Source: Phycisphaerae bacterium (GTDB lineage Bacteria; Planctomycetota; Phycisphaerae; Phycisphaerales; SM1A02). Taken from it: DNA of 37,842 bases. The position numbers and the translations under genes were made by a program. Below are positions 28,567 through 36,202 of this stretch, in pieces. Position 1 is the first letter of the stretch. Every line of letters starts with the position of its first letter. Location of the stretch: positions 1 to 37,842 of the forward strand of contig PKCS01000052.1 in the NCBI GenBank assembly GCA_002862305.1, in the 5' to 3' direction. The notes below the pieces were generated by a model. That model was not told the DNA's origin, ran no database searches, and worked only from the letters and a program-made list of their open reading frames with translations.

Positions 28567-29355
28567 TCAGGCCTCCAGCAGGTCCTTGTCGATGTGGTCG
28601 ATGAAACCGGCGAGGAAGTCCATGGCCTGGGCGACCACCTTCGGCGCGAGGGTGAACACGGTCGAGATGAGGATGCCCGCGGGGGCCAGCTCGATGTGCC
28701 ACTTCTCCTTGCGGTGATCCATGAGGTACTCGATCATCGCCTGCGAGATGAAGTCCATGGTGAGCTTGTCGTCCGCGGAGAGGACGCGATATCGCTTGTT
28801 GAAGTCGTGCAGCTCGAAGCTCATCTTGTGGTAGCCCCAGTTGAGCATCTGCCCCTCGTCGGCTCGCTTCATCCCGGCGATCACGCCGGTCGGGGTGATG
28901 ATCGCGCGTGGCAGCCGGCCGGTGCAGTGGGCGAACACCGAGCTGTACTCCCCCTCGCCGTCGACCTCGTAGTGCAGGGTGTCGAAGGAGGTCATCTGGT
29001 GCCCCTTCCAGCGTCCCTCCATGATGTTGCAGTTGGTCTGCCACCCACCCCGGAATCGGTTGGTGCTGAACGCCCAGAGCTTGGTCTGGAACGGCGAGTC
29101 GCCGAAGAATCGGCTCGCCATCTTGGCCTTCATCGAGAGGGGGCGGCTCATCTTCTGGGTCTCGGTCAGGTGCTCGGAGGCGTCGATGGACTCGATCTCC
29201 CCGTGGTAGTCCGCCGGCTTCTGCCAGAACTCGAGCTGGTGCTCCGAGGCCATCGCCCTGAAGGCCTTGGCACGGCTGTTGTTCTTCATCTTGAAGTACA
29301 GCATCTGCGCGCCCATCTTGATCGCGTCGAAGGCAAGGTCGTCTGCAGTACCCAT
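28567..29355 (-). CDS. DUF3137-like conserved protein
   Basis: This is a 262-residue protein with no signal peptide. The middle, from FDTLHYEVDGEGEYSSVFAH through GRLPRAIITPTG to SFELHDFNKRYRVLSADDKLTMDFISQAM and EKWHIELAPAGILI, follows the order of the DUF3137-type domain, in which a short cargo-like strand pattern, a P-x-x-x-x-P turn and an F-x-x-x-Y-x-V motif recur. This assignment is by eye and tentative. An AGGAG sits 8 bases before the ATG at 29355, which settles the start. The C-terminus includes a hydrophobic patch (VVAQAMDFLAGFIDHI) but no sure membrane segment. Likely single-gene transcript; function unknown. Confidence 0.78.
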   Translation of the reverse strand: MGTADDLAFDAIKMGAQMLYFKMKNNSRAKAFRAMASEHQLEFWQKPADYHGEIESIDASEHLTETQKMSRPLSMKAKMASRFFGDSPFQTKLWAFSTNRFRGGWQTNCNIMEGRWKGHQMTSFDTLHYEVDGEGEYSSVFAHCTGRLPRAIITPTGVIAGMKRADEGQMLNWGYHKMSFELHDFNKRYRVLSADDKLTMDFISQAMIEYLMDHRKEKWHIELAPAGILISTVFTLAPKVVAQAMDFLAGFIDHIDKDLLEA

Positions 29356-29436
29356 CGGGAGTCTCCTGTTCGGGATCAGCTGGTCGGGTGAGCGGTTCGT
29401 CGCCGGATGCCCGCGCCCCGGAGAACCGACCCCGAC

Positions 29437-29442
29437 AGCCTA
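29437..29442 (-). promoter_or_regulatory. -10-like TAGGCT upstream of the DUF3137-like gene
   Basis: TAGGCT on the minus strand, about 80 bases before the ATG at 29355, resembles the TAGACT elements elsewhere in the window. It is a weak candidate; no -35 was found. Confidence 0.25.
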
Positions 29443-29513
29443 TCCGCACCCCCTTTCCCGTGCAGCCGCCGTCCTGACCGCCGGTGGCACTCACCAGCGC
29501 CTCGAAGCGGGGG

Positions 29514-29519
29514 TATCCT
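29514..29519 (+). promoter_or_regulatory. -10-like TATCCT giving a leaderless start for the multicopper oxidase
   Basis: TATCCT ends 6 bases before the ATG at 29526, exactly where transcription should begin. No Shine-Dalgarno sequence is present. The pair suggests a leaderless mRNA. No clear -35 at 17-base spacing. Confidence 0.4.
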
Positions 29520-29525
29520 CTGCGC

Positions 29526-31049
29526 ATGACGAACCACGACCCCACCCGCCGATCCATGCTCCTGGCCGGGGCCCTCGCCCCGGTCTCCCTCGCCTCCTCC
29601 TCCGCCCTGGCCCGGCCCGCGCGGCGAACCGTCCCGCAGGACGCGGCCGCGGGGACGCACGACGACGGACGCTCCGACCGTCCCCCCGCGCAGGCGACCC
29701 CGGACTACGTGCTCGACGTGGACACCCGCGAGCTCGACCTCTTCGGCACCCCGACCCCCGCGTTGCTCGCCAACGACCGCCTGCCCGGTACCGAGCTGCG
29801 CTACCGGGAGGGCGATTCCTTCCGGGTGCTGATCAACAACCACCTCGAGACGCCCTGCACCCTGCACTGGCACGGCCTCATCGTGCCCAACTACATGGAC
29901 GGGGTCCCCGGCATCACCCAGTACCCGATCGGGTCGCGGCAGTCGGTCTTCATCGAATACCCCCTCCGCCAGTCCGGCAGCTACTGGTACCACTCCCACT
30001 ACCAGCTGCAGGAACAGCAGGGGCTCAACGGGCCGTTCATCATCGAGGAGCGCCGTCCGGAGCACGCCTACGACCACGACGTGACCGTGTACCTCCAGGA
30101 CTGGATCCAGCAGTCCCCCTACGGCATCGTCCCCCAGATCCGGGGCGAGCAGCCCGCGACCCCCGCGGTCCGGACCCCGGTCCCCGGTGGCGCGCCCTTC
30201 CCCGGGGATCGTCCGTTCAACGTGGACGTCGACTGCCCCGGCTACCTGATGAACGGCCGCACCGAGGAGGATCCCTGGACGATGACCGTCCGCAAGGGCG
30301 ACCGCCTCCGCCTGCGGTTGATCAACGGGTCGACCTCCACGTTCTTCCGGGTCGGGCTCGCCGACCACGACCTGACCATCATCGCCGCCGACGGGCAGCC
30401 GGTGGTGCCCACCACCGCCGGCAACGTGGTGCTCGCGGTGGCCGAGCGATACGACGTCCTGGTGACCATCCGCGAGACCGGGTCCTTCGACCTTCGTGCG
30501 GTCGCCCTGGGCACCCGCCGGGGCGCCAGCGGGGTGCTGCACACCCCCGGCGCGGTCGCGCGTCCCGCCCGCGGCCCCTTCGCGTTCCGTTCCCCGGCCG
30601 GGGGCAGCGCCGACTACCCCGCCCTCCGCTCCCCGTACCCCACCACCCTTCCCGAGGGACCGGTCCGGACCTTCGACATCGAGCTCGGCGGGGAGATGAA
30701 GCGCTACCTGTGGTCGATGGCGGGGGAGTACTACCCCGAGCTCTACGTGCCGGAGGGTGACGCCGGCCCCCTCGAGGTCCGGCGGGGGGAGCGGGTGCGG
30801 ATCCGCTTCACCAACAGCACGATGATGTACCACCCGATGCACCTGCACGGGCACTTCTACCGGGTGCTGGCGAAGCCCGGCGAGTGGGACCAGCCCGATG
30901 CACCCCTGAAGGACACCGTGGCGGTCGGTCCCGGCCAGCGCATCGACATCGAGTTCACCGCCGACAATCCAGGCCACTGGTTCTTCCACTGCCACAACCT
31001 CTACCACCTCGCGAGCGGGATGGCCCGGCAGGTCCGCTACGTGGTGTGA
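29526..31049 (+). CDS. Tat-exported multicopper oxidase (laccase/CopA-like)
   Basis: This protein oxidises phenols or metal ions while reducing oxygen to water, with four coppers. N-terminal TRRSMLLAGALAPVSLASSSALA is a twin-arginine signal, so the folded, copper-loaded enzyme should act in the periplasm. All four copper motifs are intact: HWHG (residues 114-117), YWYHSH, HPMHLHGH and HCHNLYHLASGM (type 1 ligands C489, H494 and axial M499). At 507 residues and three cupredoxin domains it has normal length. The axial Met and the FHCHNLYH motif favour the CopA/metallo-oxidase side over fungal-type laccases, but the Met-rich segment of typical CopA is missing. A hairpin follows 2 bases after the stop. 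Stand-alone; no copper pump or chaperone beside it. Confidence 0.95.
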   Translation: MTNHDPTRRSMLLAGALAPVSLASSSALARPARRTVPQDAAAGTHDDGRSDRPPAQATPDYVLDVDTRELDLFGTPTPALLANDRLPGTELRYREGDSFRVLINNHLETPCTLHWHGLIVPNYMDGVPGITQYPIGSRQSVFIEYPLRQSGSYWYHSHYQLQEQQGLNGPFIIEERRPEHAYDHDVTVYLQDWIQQSPYGIVPQIRGEQPATPAVRTPVPGGAPFPGDRPFNVDVDCPGYLMNGRTEEDPWTMTVRKGDRLRLRLINGSTSTFFRVGLADHDLTIIAADGQPVVPTTAGNVVLAVAERYDVLVTIRETGSFDLRAVALGTRRGASGVLHTPGAVARPARGPFAFRSPAGGSADYPALRSPYPTTLPEGPVRTFDIELGGEMKRYLWSMAGEYYPELYVPEGDAGPLEVRRGERVRIRFTNSTMMYHPMHLHGHFYRVLAKPGEWDQPDAPLKDTVAVGPGQRIDIEFTADNPGHWFFHCHNLYHLASGMARQVRYVV

Positions 31050-31051
31050 GC

Positions 31052-31073
31052 ACCCGGGACCCTGGTCCCGGGT
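31052..31073 (+). terminator. Hairpin terminator candidate behind the multicopper oxidase
   Basis: ACCCGGGAC (31052-31060) pairs perfectly over 9 bp with 31065-31073 around a 4-base loop, starting 2 bases after the stop. No T-tract follows. Same style as hairpins at 15627 and 13164. Confidence 0.6.
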
Positions 31074-31091
31074 CCAGCCGTCGTGCCGTCG

Positions 31092-31183
31092 GATCGAGTC
31101 CGAATCGGGCTGTTTGGAGGCGATCCGGGCTGATTTGGGCGGATTCGGGTGGATCCGGGCGGATTCCCCGGTGGATCTGGGCG
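31092..31183 (+). repeat. Array of 10-bp phased repeats, consensus GATYYGGGYG
   Basis: Nine units follow in near-perfect 10-base register, starting at 31092, 31102, 31112, 31122, 31132, 31142, 31152, 31162 and 31174. The best are GATCCGGGCT (31122), GATTTGGGCG (31132), GATTCGGGTG (31142), GATCCGGGCG (31152) and GATCTGGGCG (31174). The first three are degenerate and the eighth has two extra bases. The period is close to one helical turn, so all copies face the same side of the DNA. The array ends 39 bases before a TAGACT element and about 100 bases before the exported-protein gene. The unit length is not a multiple of three, so it is not coding. Confidence 0.8.
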
Positions 31184-31222
31184 CTTCTCGGCCTTTTGGG
31201 TTCAATCTGGACGTTTTTGGCG

Positions 31223-31228
31223 TAGACT
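31223..31228 (+). promoter_or_regulatory. -10-like TAGACT upstream of the exported protein gene
   Basis: TAGACT at 31223-31228 lies 57 bases before the ATG at 31286, downstream of the phased repeats. The sequence TTCAAT at 31201, 16 bases upstream, is a weak -35 candidate. Confidence 0.4.
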
Positions 31229-31285
31229 CTTCCTAGGCCCCCCTCGGCCACATGATTGAGAAGAGAAGAGAGCGAAGGACAACCC

Positions 31286-32023
31286 ATGACCCACCAATAC
31301 GTTCCGAGCGGTTCTGTTGCATCGCTGTTGCCCGCACTGGCGGTCCTCTGTGGAGCCACCGTGCTCCAGGCGGACGTCGACGTGGCACCGGTCGTGGGCA
31401 TGTCGGTCTCCGGTGGCAGTGGCTGGAGCTACTGGCTGGACAGCGACGTCGACGGCGTGACCGGTTTCGACCCCGAGACGAACTACCACCTCTACGAGGG
31501 CGGCGCCCTCTGGGCCGAATGCGACGTGTGGTGGGACCACTGGGTCGAGGTCGACCCCGGCCTCGGGTTCGGATTCACGGTCACCAACAACCTCGACGTG
31601 GTCGAGGAGTTCACCCTGGTCGCCTTGGTCGAGGTCCCGGGCTGGTCGCGCGGCACCTTGATAAACGCCTCCCTCGGCGGGTCCGTGACCGACTCGAACT
31701 TCGACGGCTTCGCCGAGCTCGCGGGAAGCTCCGACGGCCTGCTCACCACCTTCCTCGACGGAACCAAGCAGCTGGACGTGGGACCCGGGATCACCGCCAC
31801 CGTCAGGAACTACGGTGGCACCTCGGGGATCGGCATCTACAACACTCCCGTGGTCGCCGGCCCCGGATCGACCGACGGCCTGCTCGAGGTCGAGCTCTCC
31901 TTCACCCTGACCCCGGGCGACACCGCGGCGCTGAGCGGCGCCTTCGTCGTCAACTACGTTCCTGCGCCGGGCGCCCTGCTCGCGTTCGCGGGCTTCGGGG
32001 TCGCACGCCGCCGACGGCGGTGA
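31286..32023 (+). CDS. Exported PEP-CTERM-like protein
   Basis: The 245-residue product starts at 31286 (GAAGGA 7 bases upstream) and has a signal peptide, SLLPALAVLCGATVLQAD. The mature part is a Gly/Asp/Val-rich beta protein with several Trp near its N-terminus (SGWSYWLD, WWDHWVE) and no catalytic motif. The end, VPAPGALLAFAGFGVARRRRR, has the Pro-Ala-Pro motif, a hydrophobic helix and an Arg cluster, which is the layout of a PEP-CTERM sorting signal read by exosortases in planctomycetes. It is therefore probably a surface or extracellular matrix protein. No homologue with a known role is recognised. The repeat array before its promoter suggests special regulation. Confidence 0.8.
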   Translation: MTHQYVPSGSVASLLPALAVLCGATVLQADVDVAPVVGMSVSGGSGWSYWLDSDVDGVTGFDPETNYHLYEGGALWAECDVWWDHWVEVDPGLGFGFTVTNNLDVVEEFTLVALVEVPGWSRGTLINASLGGSVTDSNFDGFAELAGSSDGLLTTFLDGTKQLDVGPGITATVRNYGGTSGIGIYNTPVVAGPGSTDGLLEVELSFTLTPGDTAALSGAFVVNYVPAPGALLAFAGFGVARRRRR

Positions 32024-32081
32024 CCGCCCACCGTTCCTGATCGACCCGTTCCCGGCACCGGCCTCCCCGCGGGAGCGGTCG

Positions 32082-32660
32082 TCACGTTCCCGACCTTGCC
32101 ACGCTCCGGGTCCCCCGTGCGCCGCATTCGGGGCACGCCGCCCGGACCGGTTCCGGCAGCTCGTGTCCGCAGGCCAGGCAGTGGGGGACTCGTTGCCGGC
32201 GGAGCTGCTGGATGCGAATCGCGAAGGCGACCACCACCACCAGCCACCCCGCGACCAGGCCCAGGGTGGTCGCGTGCACCACCGCGGGTGCGATCGCGCC
32301 TCCGCTCGCCTGCTCGAGGCTCTCCTGGATCTCGCGCATCGCCAGGGAGTACTCGAGGAACAGCGGGCCCAGCCCGCCCACCACCAGCGAGAGGACGAAC
32401 GGCCACCCCGATCCGGTGAAGGCGGTCACCGCGTAGAGCGAGCGTGCGTTCCCGTGGGGTCCGCCCACCACGATCATCGCGAGCCACGCGATCAGGACCC
32501 CCCCCCACGCCATGGTCAGGAGCACCACCGCTCCCTCGACCACCGGCAGGCCGATCACCGCCGCGGGCACCTGCAGCAGCAGCAACCCGACGAAGAGCAT
32601 GCACCCGTGGAAGAACGGCTGTCGCGCGTACCAGAAGGGTTCCCGGGGGGGGCGGGGCAT
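32082..32660 (-). CDS. Four-helix membrane protein with C-terminal zinc ribbon
   Basis: The 192-residue protein has four likely membrane helices (about 18-40, 42-66, 82-105 and 127-150). A short basic linker leads to a C-terminal zinc ribbon HCLACGHELPEPVRAACPECG with two CxxC pairs, presumably cytoplasmic. Planctomycetes have many such proteins with unknown role; the ribbon could bind protein or nucleic acid. It starts 34 bases behind pntB on the same strand and may be read from the pnt transcript. A paralogue-like end (TRHCLHCGHPF...CPECG) occurs in the 35897 gene on the other side of the pnt operon, so the two may be related copies. Function not known. Confidence 0.75.
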   Translation of the reverse strand: MPRPPREPFWYARQPFFHGCMLFVGLLLLQVPAAVIGLPVVEGAVVLLTMAWGGVLIAWLAMIVVGGPHGNARSLYAVTAFTGSGWPFVLSLVVGGLGPLFLEYSLAMREIQESLEQASGGAIAPAVVHATTLGLVAGWLVVVVAFAIRIQQLRRQRVPHCLACGHELPEPVRAACPECGARGTRSVARSGT

Positions 32661-32694
32661 CCCACCATCCTAGGCACCGGCCATCCGGTCGTGT

Positions 32695-34119
32695 TCAGGC
32701 GTCCTTCACCGCGTTGTTGAGGTCGGTCATCATCGCCTTGCCGTCCCCGAACAGCATCATGGTCTTGTCCATGTAGAAGAGGTCGTTGTCGACCCCCGCG
32801 TAGCCCACCGAGAGGGAGCGCTTCACGATCACCACCGTGCGGGCGAGGTCCGCGTCGATGATCGGCATGCCCGCGAGCGGTCCCTCGTCCTCGCGGGCCG
32901 CGGGGTTGCAGGTGTCGTTGGCGCCGATGATCAGCGCGACGTCGCACTCGGGGAACTCGGGGTTGATCTCGTCCATCTCGATGAGCTGCTCGTAGGGGAC
33001 GCTGGCCTCCGCCAGCAGCACGTTCATGTGGCCCGGCATCCGGCCCGCCACCGGGTGGATCGCGTACTTGACCTCGGTGTCGTAGCGCTCCTGGAGCAGG
33101 TCCCCGAGCTCCTTGACCTGGTGCTGGCACTGGGAGACCGCCATCCCGTAGCCGGGGACGATGATCACCTTCCGGGCGCCGTCCAGCATCATCGCGACCT
33201 CCTCGGGATCGGAGCCCGCCTTGGTCCGGGTCACCTTCTCGCGGGTGGTCCCCCCGAACTCCTTGAACAGCACGTCCCGCAGGGTGCGGTTCATCGCCTT
33301 GCACATGATGAAGGTGAGGATCAGCCCCGAGGCCCCGACCAGCGAGCCCGCGACGATCAGCACCGGGTTGCTGAAGATGAAGCCGGTGAACGCGGCGGCG
33401 ATCCCGGAGAGCGAGTTCAGCAGCGAGACCACCACCGGCATGTCCGCCCCGCCGATCGGCAGCACCAGCACCACCCCCAGCACGCAGGACAGCCCGATGA
33501 TCGTCCAGAGGTAGGCCTGGTTGGTCGGATCCCCGATCGAGAGCAGGATCAGCACCACCACCCCGAGGAGCATGAACAGCTTGACGGGGTTCAGCCAGCG
33601 CGGTCCCCAGGTGGGGGTGGGGAACCACTTGCCGCGGAGCTCGATCCCGCCCATCAGCTTGAACATCGCGAGGACCGATCCGGTCAGGGTCGCCCATCCC
33701 ACCAGGGCCGAGAGTCCCGCCGCCACCACGATCACCTGCCGGGCCAGCCCGGTGGGCAGCGCGAGCGCGGGATCCTCGATGTACTTCCAGGTCTCCGAGA
33801 GGGCGACCAGCGCGGAGGCCGCGCCCCCGAACCCGTTGAAGAGCGCGACCAGTTCCGGCATCCCGGTCATCCTGGCCCGAAGCGCCATCACCAGCCCGAT
33901 GATCGACCCGATCACGAGGCCCGCCACGATCAGTCCCCAGTTCGCCCCGCCCTCGGTCCCGACCTGCATGTCCACCAGGGTGGTGACCACCGCCACCAGC
34001 ATCCCCAGCGCCCCGTACTGGTTGCCCCGGGGCGCGGTGCGGGGATGGCCGAGCTTCTTCAACCCGAGGATGAAGAGCGCCGCGGAGGCCAGGTAGCCGA
34101 GCGGGATCCATGCGTCCAT
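32695..34119 (-). CDS. pntB: NAD(P) transhydrogenase subunit beta
   Basis: PntB, with PntA1 and PntA2, couples proton entry across the membrane to reduction of NADP+ by NADH. The 474 residues fit the family. The N-terminal two thirds are about nine hydrophobic helices (including LNSLSGIAAAFTGFI). The cytoplasmic C-terminal NADP(H) domain starts after about residue 300 and shows VIIVPGYGMAVSQCQHQV, HPVAGRMPGHMNVLLAEA, VPYEQLIEMDEIN, DVALIIGANDTCNPAA and KRSLSVGYAGVDNDLFY, the standard nucleotide loop order. The ATG at 34119 is preceded by GAGGA and lies 1 base past the pntA2 stop, so translation is coupled. Identification is certain. Confidence 0.98.
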   Translation of the reverse strand: MDAWIPLGYLASAALFILGLKKLGHPRTAPRGNQYGALGMLVAVVTTLVDMQVGTEGGANWGLIVAGLVIGSIIGLVMALRARMTGMPELVALFNGFGGAASALVALSETWKYIEDPALALPTGLARQVIVVAAGLSALVGWATLTGSVLAMFKLMGGIELRGKWFPTPTWGPRWLNPVKLFMLLGVVVLILLSIGDPTNQAYLWTIIGLSCVLGVVLVLPIGGADMPVVVSLLNSLSGIAAAFTGFIFSNPVLIVAGSLVGASGLILTFIMCKAMNRTLRDVLFKEFGGTTREKVTRTKAGSDPEEVAMMLDGARKVIIVPGYGMAVSQCQHQVKELGDLLQERYDTEVKYAIHPVAGRMPGHMNVLLAEASVPYEQLIEMDEINPEFPECDVALIIGANDTCNPAAREDEGPLAGMPIIDADLARTVVIVKRSLSVGYAGVDNDLFYMDKTMMLFGDGKAMMTDLNNAVKDA

Positions 34120-34120
34120 C

Positions 34121-34432
34121 TCAGGTCCTCTTGTTCCTTCCCGCGATCATGTTCAGCATGCGGTTGGTCACGGTGAACCCCCCGACCACGTTGATCATCG
34201 CGAGGACGATCGCCACGAAGGCGAGGATCCCCGAGACCAGGGTGTCGCCCCCCTGGTAGGCCACGTTCGCCCCGAGCAGCGCGCCGACCACGCTGATCCC
34301 CGAGATCGCGTTGGCCCCGCTCATCAGCGGGGTGTGCAGCATCGCCGGCACCTTGGTGATGACCTCGAAGCCGATGAAGATCGCCAGCATGAAGAGGGTG
34401 AGGTTCGCGATCAGTGAGGTCTCGGTGATCAT
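34121..34432 (-). CDS. pntA2: NAD(P) transhydrogenase subunit alpha part 2 (membrane)
   Basis: This 103-residue membrane piece supplies the transmembrane helices that fused enzymes carry at the C-terminus of the alpha subunit. Three to four helices are visible: LIANLTLFMLAIFIGFEVITKVP, SGISVVGALLGANVAY and GILAFVAIVLAMINVVGGFTVTNRML. The segment KVPAMLHTPLMSGANAISG is highly conserved in the family, and VVGGFTVTNRMLNMI is the usual end. The ATG (34432) overlaps the pntA1 stop by an ATGA, with GGGAG 6 bases upstream, and pntB follows after 1 base. Separation of alpha into two polypeptides is as in Rhodospirillum-type operons, not E. coli. Identification is certain. Confidence 0.97.
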   Translation of the reverse strand: MITETSLIANLTLFMLAIFIGFEVITKVPAMLHTPLMSGANAISGISVVGALLGANVAYQGGDTLVSGILAFVAIVLAMINVVGGFTVTNRMLNMIAGRNKRT

Positions 34433-35592
34433 GGAAGGCTCCCGGCGAGTCGGCTCTGGGTGGGGTGGATCGCTCCGTCACGGCACACCAGCACCCCGCC
34501 CATCCCCGGGACGTGCAGCTCGTCGCCCTCCGGGGCCCCGACCAGGACCTCGTCGTCCTCGCGGAGCACCACCGCGCCGTCCTCCACGAGGGAGCACAGG
34601 AAGGTGGTGAGGTTGTTGGCGTACAGCATGCTCGCGGTGTTGGGAAGGGTTCCGGGGAGGTTGGTGGTCCCGACCACCGTGACCCCGTGCTCGGTGGTGA
34701 CCACCTGGTCGGGGACGGTGAGCTCGCAGTTGCCGCCCACGTCCGCGTTGAGGTCCACGACCACCGCCCCGGGCTTGAAGCCGGCGACCGCGGACGCGGG
34801 GATCGTCACCGGGGCGGGGGCCCCGAAGATCCGTGCGGTGGTGATGACGAGGTCCGCGCCGGCCGCGACCTCGCAGACCGTCCGGTTCACCCGCTCGATG
34901 AACTCCGGGGTCAGCGGCTTCGCGTAGCCGGAGTCGTCCTCGAAGTCGTCCATGCCCTCGACCTCGATGAAGGTCCCGCCCACCGACTCGATCTGTTCCG
35001 CGGCCGACCGCCGGACGTCCGAGGCGTGGACCACCGCGCCGATCCGCTTGGCGGTGGCGATCGCCTGCAGGCCCGCGACCCCGCTGCCCATCACCACCAC
35101 CCGGGCGGGGCGGACGGTGCCGGCGGAGGTGGTCATCATCGGGATCGCCCTCGTGGCGTGCGCGGCGCCCAGCAGCACCGCCTTGTACCCGGCGAGGTTG
35201 TCCTGGCTGGAATTGACGTCCATCGACTGCGCCCGCGAGAGTCGACGCGGGATCATGTCCATCGAGCAGAGGGTGATCCCCCCCTCGAGGCAGGCGGTGA
35301 CGAACCCGGGGTTCCGGAAGGGGTCGGCGACGCAGGTGAGCTGGGTCCCGCGGGCGATTCCCTCGCTCCCCGGGAAGCGCACGCAGGCGAGCTGCTCGCA
35401 GCCCAGGGCACCCGCCCGATCGACGAGGCTGGCGCCCGCGGCCTCGTACTCGGCGTCCGGGTGGTTCGCCCGCTCGCCCGCGCCGCGCTCGACGTGCACC
35501 TCGAAGCCCGCGCGCAGGAGCTTCCGGAGGCACGACGGAACGATCCCCACGCGGGGTTCGTCATCGGCTTCTCTTGGTACACCGAGTTTCAT
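34429..35592 (-). CDS. pntA1: NAD(P) transhydrogenase subunit alpha part 1 (NAD-binding)
   Basis: This soluble subunit binds NAD(H) and hands a hydride to PntB. It starts MKLGVPREADDEPRVGIVPSCLRKLL, as expected for the alanine dehydrogenase/PNT N-terminal domain. Then follow SMDVNSSQDNLAGYKAVL and the Rossmann motif VVVMGSGVAGLQAIATAKRIGAVVHASDVR, then QVVTTEHGVTVVG. I chose the ATG at 35592 (387 residues); the frame is open for 65 codons further but those residues are Pro/Arg-rich without similarity. Ribosome site is weak. A 13-bp tandem repeat and a TATCCT element lie directly upstream. It heads an operon pntA1-pntA2-pntB, possibly including the zinc-ribbon gene at 32082. Identification is certain. 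Confidence 0.96.
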   Translation of the reverse strand: MKLGVPREADDEPRVGIVPSCLRKLLRAGFEVHVERGAGERANHPDAEYEAAGASLVDRAGALGCEQLACVRFPGSEGIARGTQLTCVADPFRNPGFVTACLEGGITLCSMDMIPRRLSRAQSMDVNSSQDNLAGYKAVLLGAAHATRAIPMMTTSAGTVRPARVVVMGSGVAGLQAIATAKRIGAVVHASDVRRSAAEQIESVGGTFIEVEGMDDFEDDSGYAKPLTPEFIERVNRTVCEVAAGADLVITTARIFGAPAPVTIPASAVAGFKPGAVVVDLNADVGGNCELTVPDQVVTTEHGVTVVGTTNLPGTLPNTASMLYANNLTTFLCSLVEDGAVVLREDDEVLVGAPEGDELHVPGMGGVLVCRDGAIHPTQSRLAGSLP

Positions 35593-35896
35593 GCTGCGCC
35601 CTGGACGAAGTGCGAACCCAAGTCCGGAAGGGAAGTCCGGATGGGAAGTCCGGGAAGGATAGCCCACTTCACGGGGTGCAGTCGGACTTTCGTCGGCCCG
35701 GGCGGGTGCGGGCGCCGATCCCCCCGCGATCGGCTCGGTCGGGTGGCAGTGGGGGGGCGGGCGGTCGCCATCCTGCAGCCGTCCCACGAACGTAAGGTGT
35801 TTCGATGCCGAGGCATGCAGTTCGGGGGTCGACCGGCCTGGTCGCCTCGATCAGGAGTCCGGGGGACGTGATGGGAGCGGTTGCGGACCAGCGAGA
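35593..35896. other. 304-base intergenic region upstream of pntA1
   Basis: No gene is seen. Apart from the tandem repeats and the TATCCT element close to pntA1, I see only GC-rich sequence without clear hairpins or reading frames. It separates the pnt operon from the zinc-ribbon gene on the same strand. Confidence 0.5.
35620..35661 (-). repeat. Three 13-bp tandem repeats with a -10-like TATCCT upstream of pntA1
   Basis: On the plus strand the units are AAGTCCGGAAGGG (35620-35632), AAGTCCGGATGGG (35633-35645) and AAGTCCGGGAAGG (35646-35658). Two of the three contain the palindrome TCCGGA. On the minus strand TATCCT at 35661-35656 may be a -10, so transcription would begin inside the repeats, which would then lie in the pntA1 5' leader. 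They could serve as an operator or leader element, or be simple slippage. Confidence 0.5.
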
Positions 35897-36178
35897 CTAG
35901 AGAGTTCGCGGGTCATGGCAGCCGCACTCCGGGCACGTTTCCAGGTCGCCCCGCGAGAACGGGTGGCCACAGTGCAGGCAGTGGCGGGTCGTGCTGCGTC
36001 CGACCGCCGTCGCCTGGAACCAGAGGAGGATGACCTCCAGGAGCCACGCCGTCACCAGGAGTACCGCGGCCGCCATGATGAGCCCCCTGGCCATGGGGAC
36101 GCCCGTGACCTCCGCGAAGCCATCCTCACCGACGGCGGACCAGATCCGGTATTCGAGCCAGAGCATCGGAAACGGCAC
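35897..36178 (-). CDS. Small membrane protein with C-terminal zinc ribbon, probably 5'-truncated
   Basis: The visible 93 residues (GTG at 36178; ATG at 36166 also possible) have one clear membrane helix (LIMAAAVLLVTAWLLEVILLWF) and a zinc ribbon, RHCLHCGHPFSRGDLETCPECG. The frame stays open for 12 more codons to a TGA at 36215-36217 and reads IQRLLWSLGLVPFP before the GTG. That looks like the end of another membrane helix rather than a leader. Exactly there (36200-36215) base composition drops to that of the helicase region. I infer that an insertion removed the N-terminal part of a protein like the one at 32082. No ribosome site is visible. It may be a pseudogene; the residual part may still be translated. 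Confidence 0.6.
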   Translation of the reverse strand: MPFPMLWLEYRIWSAVGEDGFAEVTGVPMARGLIMAAAVLLVTAWLLEVILLWFQATAVGRSTTRHCLHCGHPFSRGDLETCPECGCHDPRTL

Positions 36179-36202
36179 GAGGCCGAGCGACCAGAGGAGC
36201 CT

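Noticed and set aside
31092-31183. Repeat array considered as CRISPR
   Set aside because: Units of 10 bp abut directly with no spacers.
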